Assembly: GCF_016446285.1 (NCBI RefSeq)
Contig: NZ_CP054140.1
Location: forward strand, 1,841,501-1,905,500
Length of the DNA stretch: 64,000 nucleotides
Source of the DNA: Desulfobulbus oligotrophicus
Lineage (GTDB): Bacteria > Desulfobacterota > Desulfobulbia > Desulfobulbales > Desulfobulbaceae
Direction of reading: 5' to 3'
Every line of letters starts with the position of its first letter. Position 1 is the first letter of the stretch. The notes under the pieces are model-generated. The model was given only the letters and a program-made list of their open reading frames with translations. It was not told where the DNA came from and searched no databases. The position numbers and the translations under genes were made by a program. Shown here piece after piece: positions 25,322-33,602 of this stretch.

Positions 25322-25753
25322 ATGGAACATCTGCAGAGGTTGATAGATTTCGGGGTGCTCGGTTTTCTTGGACTGCTCAGTGTGATTGCAGTTGCCGTGG
25401 CGCTCGAGCGCTGGCTCGTCTATCGTTCAACCCGTGTTGAACAGTACCGGGACCGCAGAGAGCTGGAACTGCATCTGACCAGCAAACTCCATATGATTGC
25501 CACCATCGGCTCCAATGCCCCCTATATCGGCCTGCTCGGTACAGTGCTCGGCATTATGCTCACCTTTTACGATATCGGCTCGGTGGGATTTGATACCGCC
25601 AAGATCATGACCGGTCTGGCCCTGGCCCTGAAAGCAACGGCAATGGGTCTGCTGGTTGCCATTCCGGCGGTGGCCATGTACAACTTTTTACTCCGGCGTT
25701 GCAAGGTACTGCTCATGCAATGGGATATCAGTCATGGACGAAAGGGAATTTGA
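25322..25753 (+). CDS. exbB: ExbB-type energiser, MotA/TolQ/ExbB family
   Basis: A 143-aa short ExbB with three membrane segments: one at residues 10-28, and two in the C-terminal half including APYIGLLGTVLGIMLTFYDI and LALALKATAMGLLVAIPAVA. These two carry the conserved ExbB/TolQ motifs that line the proton path and contact ExbD. With ExbD and TonB it uses the proton motive force to drive outer-membrane receptors. The gene follows riboswitch 1 and its terminator, so it probably serves uptake of corrinoids. Its 3' end overlaps exbD by 20 bases. No BtuB-like receptor gene is in the window. Confidence 0.92.
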   Translation: MEHLQRLIDFGVLGFLGLLSVIAVAVALERWLVYRSTRVEQYRDRRELELHLTSKLHMIATIGSNAPYIGLLGTVLGIMLTFYDIGSVGFDTAKIMTGLALALKATAMGLLVAIPAVAMYNFLLRRCKVLLMQWDISHGRKGI

Positions 25754-26117
25754 TTATCTGAATGTTATTCCGCTGGTTGATGTGATGCTGGTGTTGCTGA
25801 CCATTGTTCTCACCACTTCAACCTTCATCGCCACCGGCGGTATTAAGGTTGACCTGCCTAAAGCCGAGGCTGTGCAGGATGCGTCTCTTCAGCAGCCTCT
25901 GACCATTGCCATTACCAAAGAGGGAACCGTCTGGGTGGAAAACAGTGAAACCCCGTTACCGGAACTGGCAACTGCACTGGCGGAGGTGAGCCGGGACACG
26001 CCGATCACGATCCGTGCAGACCGGGATATAGCGCTCCAGCTGTTTGTCGATCTGTATGAGGCTGTCAAACAGCTGGAATTTACCACCTTAAGCCTGCAGA
26101 CCGAACAGCAGCCATGA
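25734..26117 (+). CDS. exbD: ExbD-type transport protein
   Basis: The ATG at 25734 gives 127 residues (MDEREFDYLNVIPLVDVMLV). The N-terminal membrane helix contains the conserved aspartate of ExbD/TolR in PLVDVMLVLLTIVL, the protonatable residue of the motor. The periplasmic part has the ExbD fold elements (VDLPKAEA, DTPITIRADRDIALQLFVD). It overlaps exbB by 20 bases and tonB by four bases (ATGA), so the three proteins are translated together. It is an ordinary ExbD in length. Confidence 0.93.
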   Translation: MDEREFDYLNVIPLVDVMLVLLTIVLTTSTFIATGGIKVDLPKAEAVQDASLQQPLTIAITKEGTVWVENSETPLPELATALAEVSRDTPITIRADRDIALQLFVDLYEAVKQLEFTTLSLQTEQQP

Positions 26118-26848
26118 ATCGACAGGCCGGGGCCACCACTTTTTCCGTACTTTTACATGCAGTGCTTCTGTGGAGTGCGGTCTCTCTGGGGCAGCAAAGC
26201 CAGATCATGCGGGTACCGGTGCCTCTTGATTTTTCCATCCTGGCTGCCGGTCCTGTCGAAACCGTTGAACCGGCAGCACCGCCGAAGGTCGAATCAACGC
26301 CGCCGACCCCGGCAGTGAAAAAAAAGACGGTTCCCAAACCAGTGGCAAAAAAGAAGCCACAACAGCAGGTAAAGCCCAAAAAAACCATTCAGCCGGTACC
26401 GGAAAAGACGCAGGCTGTGGAAATCGTACCGGTTGCAGCGGCAGAAACCACAGAGTCCCGGGAAACACCTTCGACAGCTGAGACAGCAGCACCCGCCGCA
26501 CCTGCGAATCAGCCGAAAACAACCGAACCGAGAAGAGGTGGCGGCGGTGGCGGTGTTTTCAGTGTCAGTCAGCTCGACGGTCCCCTGGCTGTGCTGGCCA
26601 AGGCATCGCCGATCTATCCGCCGGCTGCCAAACGGCGCAATATTCAGGGGTGGATCAAGGTGAGGTTTTTGGTTGACGAGCGCGGCAAGGTCGGGCGCAT
26701 TGCGGTGCTGAGCGCCGATCCCCAGGGTGTTTTTGAAGAGAGTGTGCTGCGTTGTATCAGCAACTGGCGCTTTAAGCCGGGCACGGTGAAGGGTGTGGCG
26801 GTCAAGGCCATGGTGGAACAGACGATCACCTTCAAGCTTGAAGGGTGA
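26114..26848 (+). CDS. tonB: Energy transducer TonB
   Basis: A 244-aa TonB with an N-terminal membrane anchor (residues 8-27, with a serine/histidine start FSVLLHAVLLWSAVSL as in TonB), a long proline- and lysine-rich spacer (about 45-140) and a glycine stretch GGGGGGVF. The C-terminal TonB domain (about 160-244) includes IYPPAAKRRNIQGWIKVRFL and CISNWRFKPG, both family signatures. It spans the periplasm and pulls on the plug of TonB-dependent receptors. It is the third gene of the riboswitch 1 operon. Confidence 0.94.
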   Translation: MNRQAGATTFSVLLHAVLLWSAVSLGQQSQIMRVPVPLDFSILAAGPVETVEPAAPPKVESTPPTPAVKKKTVPKPVAKKKPQQQVKPKKTIQPVPEKTQAVEIVPVAAAETTESRETPSTAETAAPAAPANQPKTTEPRRGGGGGGVFSVSQLDGPLAVLAKASPIYPPAAKRRNIQGWIKVRFLVDERGKVGRIAVLSADPQGVFEESVLRCISNWRFKPGTVKGVAVKAMVEQTITFKLEG

Positions 26849-26945
26849 AAAGTTTTATCAGCATCTGACCTGGACCAACCCGCCAACCCACTGAAGAACT
26901 CCTTTTCGGCTCGAGAAACCAGAAGGTTTCGAGGAAAACCCCGGC

Positions 26946-28115
26946 ATGCTCATCGACACTTTGTACAATGGCGTTGAAATTCATCGGCAGGAAAAAATAC
27001 TTTGCGCCTGTTTTCTCAAACCGCACAGCATCCTCTCCACCTGTCCTGTTGCCGGAGGCCTGCGTTTTGATCTTACCTGTGTGTACAATCACCAGAGCTG
27101 TGAACCCGCTGGTCACAGCAAGCGCTTGTCGGCACAGCCCTGTGATGACCCCCACAGCTACCGTCGGACCATCTGTGCCCAGTACGGCCTGCCTGCTGAA
27201 CAGTGCGCCACTTTGGGGACGGCTGCCAACATGCACAATGCCTGTATTGCACAGCAACAGTTTCGCGGTCTGACCGTTGCTGCAATCTGTACCGGCGGTG
27301 TGGATGCCAATGCCGGCCGGGTGGGTGATCCTGCCACGGTTGTGGAGACTGCGACCGGGTTTGAATCCCTGACCACGGCAACCACTGTTCCCGGGCCGGG
27401 CACGATCAACACCATGGTGTTTATCAGCAGACCGTTAACCCCTGGAGCCCTGACCCGCTGCATTATGACTGCCACTGAGGCCAAGGTGGCGGTGTTGCAG
27501 GAGCTGGCGGTTAACTCCCGGTATTCCGATGGTCTGGCCACCGGCACCGGCACTGATCAGATCGCGGTTGCCGCCCTGGAAAACGACGAAGTGCCGCTGA
27601 CCAGCAGTGGTAAACACGTCAAACTGGGAGAGATGATCGGCCGGGCTGTGTACGAGGCCACAAAACAGTCGCTTGCCCGCCAGAACCAGCTCACGCCGAT
27701 CAGCCAATGTTCAGCGAAAATTCATCTGGAACGTTTCGGCTTAAACCGGATCGGAATGCAGGATATGATCTGTGCGTTTCTTGATCAGGAACTGGCTGCA
27801 CTGCTGCGCAGTAATTTTCTGGCAATCGAACGTGATCCTTTAACCGTTGCCGCCGTAGCCGCCCTGGTTCATTTGCGAGACAAGATCTCCTGGGGGGTAC
27901 TGCCGCAGACCTGTCAACAGGAGATCATGGCTGCCCATGCCGCCCAGGTGGCCTGTGCGGTGAGCGGGCAGTATGAGCGGCTGGCCGCCTACCGGGAACA
28001 GCTGGCAACCTCGGCAGCCACAGAGGACAACCATGCTTTCCTGATGCTGGCATGCCGGGCCCTGGCCCTGGGGTTTGCCGATAAGTGGTCTGTGCTCACT
28101 GATGCCTCCTTATAA
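26946..28115 (+). CDS. cbiZ: Adenosylcobinamide amidohydrolase CbiZ
   Basis: A 389-aa protein of the CbiZ family. The family core with AQYGLPAEQCATLGTAANMH, then VAAICTGGVDANAGRVGDPA and PGPGTINTMVFISRPLTPGA, is clear in residues 70-180; the C-terminal part (TGTGTDQIAVAA, KLGEMIGRAVYEA) is typical as well. CbiZ cuts the aminopropanol side chain from adenosylcobinamide so that the corrinoid can be remade into the cell's own cobamide. It follows tonB by 97 bases in the riboswitch 1 operon. The extra C-terminal 130 residues exceed a bare CbiZ domain, as in many anaerobes. Confidence 0.92.
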   Translation: MLIDTLYNGVEIHRQEKILCACFLKPHSILSTCPVAGGLRFDLTCVYNHQSCEPAGHSKRLSAQPCDDPHSYRRTICAQYGLPAEQCATLGTAANMHNACIAQQQFRGLTVAAICTGGVDANAGRVGDPATVVETATGFESLTTATTVPGPGTINTMVFISRPLTPGALTRCIMTATEAKVAVLQELAVNSRYSDGLATGTGTDQIAVAALENDEVPLTSSGKHVKLGEMIGRAVYEATKQSLARQNQLTPISQCSAKIHLERFGLNRIGMQDMICAFLDQELAALLRSNFLAIERDPLTVAAVAALVHLRDKISWGVLPQTCQQEIMAAHAAQVACAVSGQYERLAAYREQLATSAATEDNHAFLMLACRALALGFADKWSVLTDASL

Positions 28116-28268
28116 CAATACGTTGTGGACCGCTGTTGCCGGCTGTGAAAGAGTGTGCTCTTTGTGCGCATGGCTGTTGTCTGTGGACATCACCGCATCT
28201 TTTGAAACAGTGAAAACTACAGTGTGCAGCAATATAACATCATCCCGCAGACATGGAGAAAGGGCGGT

Positions 28269-28790
28269 ATGCAAAAAGGACTGTTAATCGTCTATACCGG
28301 TGACGGCAAAGGCAAGACCACCGCAGCCCTTGGTATGGCCATGCGGGCGGCCGGACATGGCCTGCCGGTCTGTTTTGTCCAGTTTATCAAGGGGTCATGG
28401 CACTATGGTGAGTTGGAGGCGGTCAAACGATTTGATGGTCTGATCGATCTGCATGTCATGGGAAGGGGATTTACCTGGAAATCCGAAGACAGGGAAGAAG
28501 ACGCCCGGCTGGCGCGCCAGGCCTGGGATTTTGCCTGCCAGGCTGTTGACTCCGGCAGATATCATACCGTGGTCCTTGATGAGTTTACCTATCTTCTCCA
28601 TTACGGTATGCTTGCGGTGGAGCCCTGCCTGGAGTTTCTGGCGCGTCGCAACCCTGACCAGCATGTGGTGATCACCGGCCGGTATGCACCGGAGGCCCTG
28701 ATTGGCGCTGCTGATCTGGTCACTGAGATGCGGATGATCAAACATCCTTTAAAGAGCGGGGTGAGGGCGCAACGGGGTATTGAGTTCTGA
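28269..28790 (+). CDS. cobO: Corrinoid adenosyltransferase, CobA/CobO/BtuR family
   Basis: The ATG at 28269, preceded by AAAGGGCGG, gives 173 residues. The P-loop GDGKGKTTAALGMAMRA at residue 11 is diagnostic of the CobA/CobO/BtuR family, as are VQFIKGSW and VLDEFTYLLHYGML. The enzyme adds the adenosyl group from ATP to Co(I) corrinoids, which gives the adenosylated substrate that CbiZ needs. It lies 153 bases after cbiZ. Length is close to that of the usual family members (about 170-200). Confidence 0.95.
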   Translation: MQKGLLIVYTGDGKGKTTAALGMAMRAAGHGLPVCFVQFIKGSWHYGELEAVKRFDGLIDLHVMGRGFTWKSEDREEDARLARQAWDFACQAVDSGRYHTVVLDEFTYLLHYGMLAVEPCLEFLARRNPDQHVVITGRYAPEALIGAADLVTEMRMIKHPLKSGVRAQRGIEF

Positions 28791-28974
28791 CAGCAGGTTG
28801 GGCCGGATTTGCCTGTATACCTGCCCCTGTAGCTGTAGAATGCGGCTCTGATCCGTAACGTTGCGTTTAACTGTCTTGAACCTGGTTTTCGTGTCATCCG
28901 GCAAGGTTGTGTGAAGATAGACACCTGCATGCCTGCCGACCGGTCAGGATGCTCTTTTGCCCACAGAGGAAAAC

Positions 28975-30501
28975 ATGTCTGTCTTAAAAATCGCCCTGGT
29001 GCATGCAGTTGTTGTGCACAAACAACCGCAGACAAACCGGCGGGAACTGTTGGCGCTTGTGCAGGAGGCCGGTGAGCAGGGGGCACAGCTGGTGGTTGCT
29101 CCGGAGCTTATGATCTCCGGCTACTCCTTTGCCGGTCATCACGATATGGAACCTTATGCGGAGACTGCAGAGGGCCCAACGGTTACCGCCGTGGCGGCTC
29201 TCTGCCGCCAATACGGCATGTACGTCTGTGTGGGCATGGCCGAACTGGAGCCGTTGACCGGTATTTTATATAACAGTGCCTTTGTCCTTGATCCTGTGGG
29301 CAGCATTGTATGCCGGTACCGAAAAATCAATGCTGAGTGTAGATGGGCCTGTCCAGGCGATCCTTGTCAGGATAACACCTTTGATACTCCCTGGGGGCGC
29401 ATGGGGGTGCTCATCTGTTCTGATTCGTATCACAGCCTGATGGCCAGAGTTACAGCGCTTCGGGGGGCTGTGCTGCTGCTGATCCCGTCGACCTGGCCGC
29501 CGATCGGGGTCAACCCGGTGGAGATCTGGCAGGCCAGGGCCCTGGAAAACAGTCTGTTTATCGCGGCCTGTAATCGAACCGGCTGTGATCTGATTATGGA
29601 CTGTCGACAGGCTCCTTCTGCTTTCGTCGATCCGCAGGGGACTGTTGTGCTGCAGAAACAGGCGGCAACCTCACAGCTGCTGATCGTTGATCTGCACCTG
29701 CAGGATAGCGGCCGGATACAACCAGCCCATCAGTCTGTCCCTCTGCCTGCAGGAGATCTTTCCCGGTTGCGCTCATGCTATCTCAACCTGTCCGGCATCA
29801 CTAACCTGACGCAGTTTCTACAGCTGCCGCCTCCGGGTCGGCTGTTGCTTTGCTGTCATGCGCTTCTGTCGCCGGATGGTGCCCCTGCCCTGGCTGTGGC
29901 AGAGACAACAGATGCAAAGACAGACACACTACATGTGTTGCCCGCCCATGCCTACAGCCGGAATTTTCTGGATGAGGTGCGCAGCCGGTGTGCGGCCACC
30001 GGGCACAGTGCCCTGTTCATCAACACCTCGCAGACCGTACCTGTTGTCCACTGGTTGAACGGTGCGGCCGATCCCTGTCTGTGGAACTGGGATACTCTTA
30101 CGGGTGGACAGGAGGGCCGGCCGGTTGATTGCACCTACGGGCCGGCCCGGGTCCGGCTGTTGCCAATGCAGACGCTCCGGCAGCCGGAACTGGTTTTAGC
30201 CTCGGCAAAAGAGGGTGTGGATGTGGTGATTGTGCTGAGTCCTCATTTTAACGAGATCATTCGGCTCCTGGCAGGGGTCCGCACCATTGAACAGGTGGCC
30301 GTGGCGGTCTGCTCTCCGGAGGGTGCCGGCATATGGATGATACCGACTGACCATCAGCGCTGGGGAGAGACCCTTGTCGGGCCCGGCGGGAGTTGTTGCT
30401 GTTTTCTTGATACCGGTAAGACACGTGTCAAACGGTTTCAGGAACGTATTGATTATTCGGTTCTTCTGCAGAGGCGGGCATCAACGTCTCAGAGCCGTTG
30501 A
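28975..30501 (+). CDS. Nitrilase-superfamily protein in the B12 operon
   Basis: The ATG at 28975 with AGAGGA eight bases before it gives 508 residues. Residues 1-250 form a carbon-nitrogen hydrolase domain with the Glu-Lys-Cys triad visible: Glu in VVAPELMISGYSF, Lys in YRKINAECRW and Cys in GVLICSDSYHS. Residues 260-508 look like a second, degenerate copy lacking this triad (VDVVIVLSPHFNEI, GIWMIPTDHQRWG). Such enzymes cut or transfer amide groups. Placed between the adenosyltransferase and cbiK, a role in corrinoid side-chain amides is a reasonable inference, but not shown. An NAD-related amidase is a possible alternative; no synthetase domain is present. Confidence 0.8.
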   Translation: MSVLKIALVHAVVVHKQPQTNRRELLALVQEAGEQGAQLVVAPELMISGYSFAGHHDMEPYAETAEGPTVTAVAALCRQYGMYVCVGMAELEPLTGILYNSAFVLDPVGSIVCRYRKINAECRWACPGDPCQDNTFDTPWGRMGVLICSDSYHSLMARVTALRGAVLLLIPSTWPPIGVNPVEIWQARALENSLFIAACNRTGCDLIMDCRQAPSAFVDPQGTVVLQKQAATSQLLIVDLHLQDSGRIQPAHQSVPLPAGDLSRLRSCYLNLSGITNLTQFLQLPPPGRLLLCCHALLSPDGAPALAVAETTDAKTDTLHVLPAHAYSRNFLDEVRSRCAATGHSALFINTSQTVPVVHWLNGAADPCLWNWDTLTGGQEGRPVDCTYGPARVRLLPMQTLRQPELVLASAKEGVDVVIVLSPHFNEIIRLLAGVRTIEQVAVAVCSPEGAGIWMIPTDHQRWGETLVGPGGSCCCFLDTGKTRVKRFQERIDYSVLLQRRASTSQSR

Positions 30502-30585
30502 TGCTGCTTCCGGAGAATAACACAGACAGGCTGTGGATAAGGTATCCATGGCATTTATCAACCTTTCCGATAAGGAGAATTTCGT

Positions 30586-31488
30586 ATGTGGCGTATGTTG
30601 ATGAAGCAGCAGTGGCTGATGCTGTTGTGTGCAACCCTTGTGCTGACCGGTGTATCTGTTCGGGATGGTCATGCCGCTGACCAGCCGGGCAAAGAGGAGA
30701 AAAAACCTGCCATCCTGCTGGTAACATTCGGCACCAGTGTTGAGAGTGCGCAGGCGGCCTTTCGCACCATCGAGCGACGGGTAAAGGCAGCCTTTCCGAA
30801 AATCGAGGTGCGCTGGGCATACACATCAAAGATTATCCGAACAAAGCTGGCCAAAGAGGGTGTGGCCATCGACTCTCCGGAAATGGCCATGGCCAGGCTG
30901 ATGGAAGACGGCTACACCAGGGTGGCGGTGCAGTCACTGCACATGATTCCAGGAATAGAGTTTCATGAGCTGTATGCCAATGCTCGTCTGTTTGGTCAGA
31001 TGTCCGGCGGATTTGAAAAAGTGGTCATCTCAAAGCCCCTGCTGGTGAGCAACGAGACCATGGAAAAGGCGTTGCAGGAGATCGCCACCCGGGTGGTTCC
31101 CAAAGAACGGAAATCAACCGAGGCTGTGGTTCTCATGGGGCATGGTACCCATCATCCCAGTGATGCTATGTACAGCGCCCTGATGTACAAGGCCCAGAAG
31201 ATGGATCCCAATATGTTTGTCGGTACTGTTGAAGGGGCACCGTCTTTTGATGAGATCAAAGATGCGCTGGTGGAGAAGAAGATCAAGAAGGCGTACCTTA
31301 TTCCCTTTATGACCGTTGCCGGTGATCATGCCATGAACGATATGGCTGGTGATGAGCCGGACTCCTGGAAGAGCAGGTTGGCTGAGGTCGGGATAGAGGC
31401 TGTGCCGGTCATGAAGGGGTTGGCTGAGTTTCCCTCTGTTGCTGATATGTGGGTCGACCAGTTAAAGATCGCCATGGCTGAGTTGTAA
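30586..31488 (+). CDS. cbiK: Exported sirohydrochlorin cobaltochelatase CbiK
   Basis: A 300-aa protein preceded by AAGGAG. It starts with a signal peptide (hydrophobic MLLCATLVLTGVSV, then GHAAD), so the enzyme acts in the periplasm, as reported for the CbiK-P form of sulfate reducers. The chelatase domain contains AILLVTFGTSVESAQ, VQSLHMIPGIEFHE, VVLMGHGTHHPSDAMY and FMTVAGDHAMNDMAG; the two histidines in the last two motifs are the metal-insertion residues of the family. CbiK inserts cobalt into sirohydrochlorin. A periplasmic site separates it from cytoplasmic B12 synthesis, so a metal or haem transport role has been considered for this form. Confidence 0.92.
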   Translation: MWRMLMKQQWLMLLCATLVLTGVSVRDGHAADQPGKEEKKPAILLVTFGTSVESAQAAFRTIERRVKAAFPKIEVRWAYTSKIIRTKLAKEGVAIDSPEMAMARLMEDGYTRVAVQSLHMIPGIEFHELYANARLFGQMSGGFEKVVISKPLLVSNETMEKALQEIATRVVPKERKSTEAVVLMGHGTHHPSDAMYSALMYKAQKMDPNMFVGTVEGAPSFDEIKDALVEKKIKKAYLIPFMTVAGDHAMNDMAGDEPDSWKSRLAEVGIEAVPVMKGLAEFPSVADMWVDQLKIAMAEL

Positions 31489-31560
31489 TAGAGTGAGATA
31501 CGCTGTTGCAGTTGTTCTTCAGTGGCCCGGTGCACCGAGCCGGGCTGCTGGAGACACTGC

Positions 31561-31673
31561 TGGTGTAAAGCGTTCCATTTTGTTTGCTGGCGAGAATATA
31601 GGTGGAAGCGTGTTTATCTTCCATATGGTGTTCCTGCATTCAACTGGATTCCGCGACTATCGCGCGGAATGAC
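31561..31673 (-). pseudogene. GIY-YIG endonuclease N-terminal fragment, copy 1
   Basis: Reads MEDKHASTYILASKQNGTLYT on the minus strand, the start of a GIY-YIG domain of the YhbQ/UvrC-like small type. It is cut off after the second motif tyrosine by unrelated sequence; the remainder of the domain is absent. A type A hairpin follows its 5' end. Confidence 0.7.
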
Positions 31674-31911
31674 ACCAATCGGGCTCATACATCACCTCCG
31701 CCACCTGCAACAGCATTCTGCGCGAAGGACGCGTAGCGGCCGTAGTCGCAGAATCCATCATCTTTGATGCGCCAGACATGGACTCCGTAACTGTACGCGG
31801 AATGACATCAATCGGGCTCAGACATCACCCTGTCACCTGCAACCGTCATTCTGCGCGGTATGACATCAAATTGACTCAGACATCACCCCATCACCCGCAC
31901 CGGTCATTCTG

Positions 31912-32092
31912 CGCTGAAGCTTTCAGAGTGTGTTTTGTTTTTATGTTCATACATACGACGTTCCAGGTTGCTGGTCACCCCGGTGTAAAGCGTTCCATTT
32001 TGTTTGCCGGCGAGAATATAGGTGGAAGCGTGTTTACCTTCCATGTGGCGTCCCTGCATTCAACTGGATTCCGCGACTACGCGCGGAATGAC
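31912..32092 (-). pseudogene. GIY-YIG endonuclease N-terminal fragment, copy 2
   Basis: Longer copy of the same N-terminal fragment, extending through GVTSNLERRMYEHKNK before it runs into a type B hairpin end with the residues SESFSAE. The catalytic half of the domain, including the glutamate, is missing. Almost identical to copy 4. Confidence 0.72.
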
Positions 32093-32236
32093 ACTAATCG
32101 GGCTCAGACATCACCCCATCACCTGCAACCGTCATTCTGCGCGGTATGACATCAAATTGACTCAGACATCACCCCATCACCCGCACCGGTCATTCTGCGC
32201 GAAGGACGCGTAGCGGCCGTAGTCGCAGAATCCATA

Positions 32237-32462
32237 CAATCCAGACTCAGATCTTTCCAATCCGGATTGTTTTTCTCAATCAAAGCAATTTTCCATGCTC
32301 TACTTCTGTTTTTATGTTCATACATACGGTGCTCCAGATTGCTGGTCACCCCGGTGTAAAGCGTTCCATTTTGTTTGCTGGCGAGAATGTAGGTGGAAGC
32401 GTGTTTACCTTCCATGTGGCGTCCCTGCATTCAACTGGATTCCGCGACTACGCGCGGAATGA
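32237..32462 (-). pseudogene. GIY-YIG endonuclease with internal deletion, copy 3
   Basis: This copy has both ends. It reads the N-terminal part through SNLEHRMYEHKN and then jumps to the C-terminal ALIEKNNPDWKDLSL of the family, so about 40 residues in the middle, with the catalytic glutamate, are deleted. The frame stays open, but the product would not be an active nuclease. Confidence 0.75.
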
Positions 32463-32572
32463 CATCAATTTGGCTCAGATATCACCTTGTCACCCTACGA
32501 CAGTCATTCTGCGCGGTATGACATCAAATTGACTCAGACATCACCCTATCACCCTGCAACGGTCATTCTGCG

Positions 32573-32746
32573 CTGAAGCTTTCAGAGTGTGTTTTGTTTT
32601 TATGTTCATACATACGACGTTCCAGGTTGCTGGTCACCCCGGTGTAAAGCGTTCCATTTCGTTTACTTGCTAGAGGTATAGGCGTGTTTACCTTCCATGT
32701 GGCGTCCCTGCATTCAACTGGATTCCGCGACTACGCGCGGAATGAC
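32573..32746 (-). pseudogene. GIY-YIG endonuclease N-terminal fragment, copy 4
   Basis: Near-duplicate of copy 2, but with changes in the N-terminal part (CGTTTACTTGCTAGAGGT in place of the TTGTTTGCTGGCGAG type sequence and a short deletion). A type A hairpin lies at its 5' end. Confidence 0.7.
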
Positions 32747-32940
32747 ATCAATTTGGCTCAGATATCACCTTGTCACCCTACGACAGTCATTCTGCGCGGT
32801 ATGACATCAAATTGACTCAGACATCACCTCGTCACCCTACAACGGTCATTCTGCGCGAAGGACGCGCAGCGGCCGTAGTCGCAGAATCCATCATCCTTGA
32901 TATGCCAAACATGAACTCTGCGATAGTCTCAAAATCCATA

Positions 32941-32986
32941 CAACCCAGGCTCAGATCTTTCCAATCCGGATTATTTTTCTCAATCG
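32941..32986 (-). pseudogene. GIY-YIG endonuclease C-terminal fragment
   Basis: A stretch matching the C-terminal piece of copy 3 (EKNNPDWKDLSLG-type reading), standing alone next to the pqiC stop codon. It suggests that a former nuclease gene or its repeats were broken up at this site. Confidence 0.6.
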
Positions 32987-32999
32987 TTTTACCCTTTGG

Positions 33000-33602
33000 C
33001 TACCAGCTACCTGTTTGGATAGCGCGGGCAATCTCTTCGCTGAGTGCGGCGATGTTCTGGCGCTGCGTCGCAACCCAGGCGGCTTGGCTGCTGTCTGTTG
33101 GTTGTCTGCCAAACGTACTGCGCCGGACGAAGCGGACGGCTCGTGTATCAGGGTCAATGATTGACCAGCGCACACTAAAAGATGCCTCCTGACCGGGCAG
33201 ACCTTCTAACGTCAGCACATCAAGCACAATCTGACAGGTTATCTGTGCGTATCGGTTTTCCGGAAAAAGAGCGATCTGCTCTGTTTTGAGCCTGACAGCC
33301 AGCTGTTCACCAATGGCCCGGGCAATGTCATGGTCAAGGTCATCGGCCCAGCGATGCTGGTCGCTGAACTGAAAGGTACCGTTGGTTCCGAAAACCAGCC
33401 GTGATTGTTTGAGCCTGTCCGGCAGGTTGACCGGCCCGATCTGCAGCACGAGTTGGCTGTGGTTGTCCCTGGTTTCAGTCGCTGCCGGAAAACCGGTAAG
33501 GGTATGATAGCTGATGGGTTGGACAGCCGGGCCGCAGCCCAAAAGGCCGAGCTGCACTGTTCCAAGTATCAACCAGAGTACACTGAGGTTAAATTTATTC
33601 AT
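33000..33602 (-). CDS. pqiC: PqiC-type lipoprotein of the Pqi lipid-transport system
   Basis: The ATG at 33602 gives 200 residues. It starts with a lipoprotein signal (MNKFNLSVLWLILGTVQLGL followed by LGCG, lipobox LLGC). The mature part fits the ABC-type transport auxiliary lipoprotein family (PqiC/YmbA): QLVLQIGPVNLPDRLKQSRL, then the WADDLDHDIARAIGEQL helix, and VRRSTFGRQPTDSSQAAW. PqiC sits on the outer membrane as a ring docking the PqiB needle. The start overlaps the end of pqiB by 8 bases. Confidence 0.9.
   Translation of the reverse strand: MNKFNLSVLWLILGTVQLGLLGCGPAVQPISYHTLTGFPAATETRDNHSQLVLQIGPVNLPDRLKQSRLVFGTNGTFQFSDQHRWADDLDHDIARAIGEQLAVRLKTEQIALFPENRYAQITCQIVLDVLTLEGLPGQEASFSVRWSIIDPDTRAVRFVRRSTFGRQPTDSSQAAWVATQRQNIAALSEEIARAIQTGSW

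Larger units (their letters stand above)
31489..32999. repeat. Mosaic repeat region with hairpin repeats and GIY-YIG fragments
   Basis: No intact gene occupies these 1.5 kb. Two hairpin modules recur. Type A has ATTCCGCG pairing with CGCGGAAT around a short loop (for example 32068-32089; also near 31650, 32440 and 32730). Type B has ATTCTGCG pairing with CGCAGAAT around GAAGGACGCGTAGCGGCC (31715-31754, 32192-32231, 32848-32887). They recall the dRS3/REP class of dispersed repeats. Between them are repeated lines of the type ACATCAAATTGACTCAGACATCACC and copies of a broken GIY-YIG gene on the minus strand. The spacing is irregular, so it is not CRISPR. Confidence 0.85.

Noticed and set aside
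31501-31560. Terminator after cbiK (CCCGG...CCGGG stem)
   Set aside because: Five-base stem with no T-run after it; too weak to call.
31489-32999. Possible CRISPR array
   Set aside because: Repeats are long, of several kinds and irregularly spaced, with coding fragments among them and no unique spacers of even length; no cas genes nearby.
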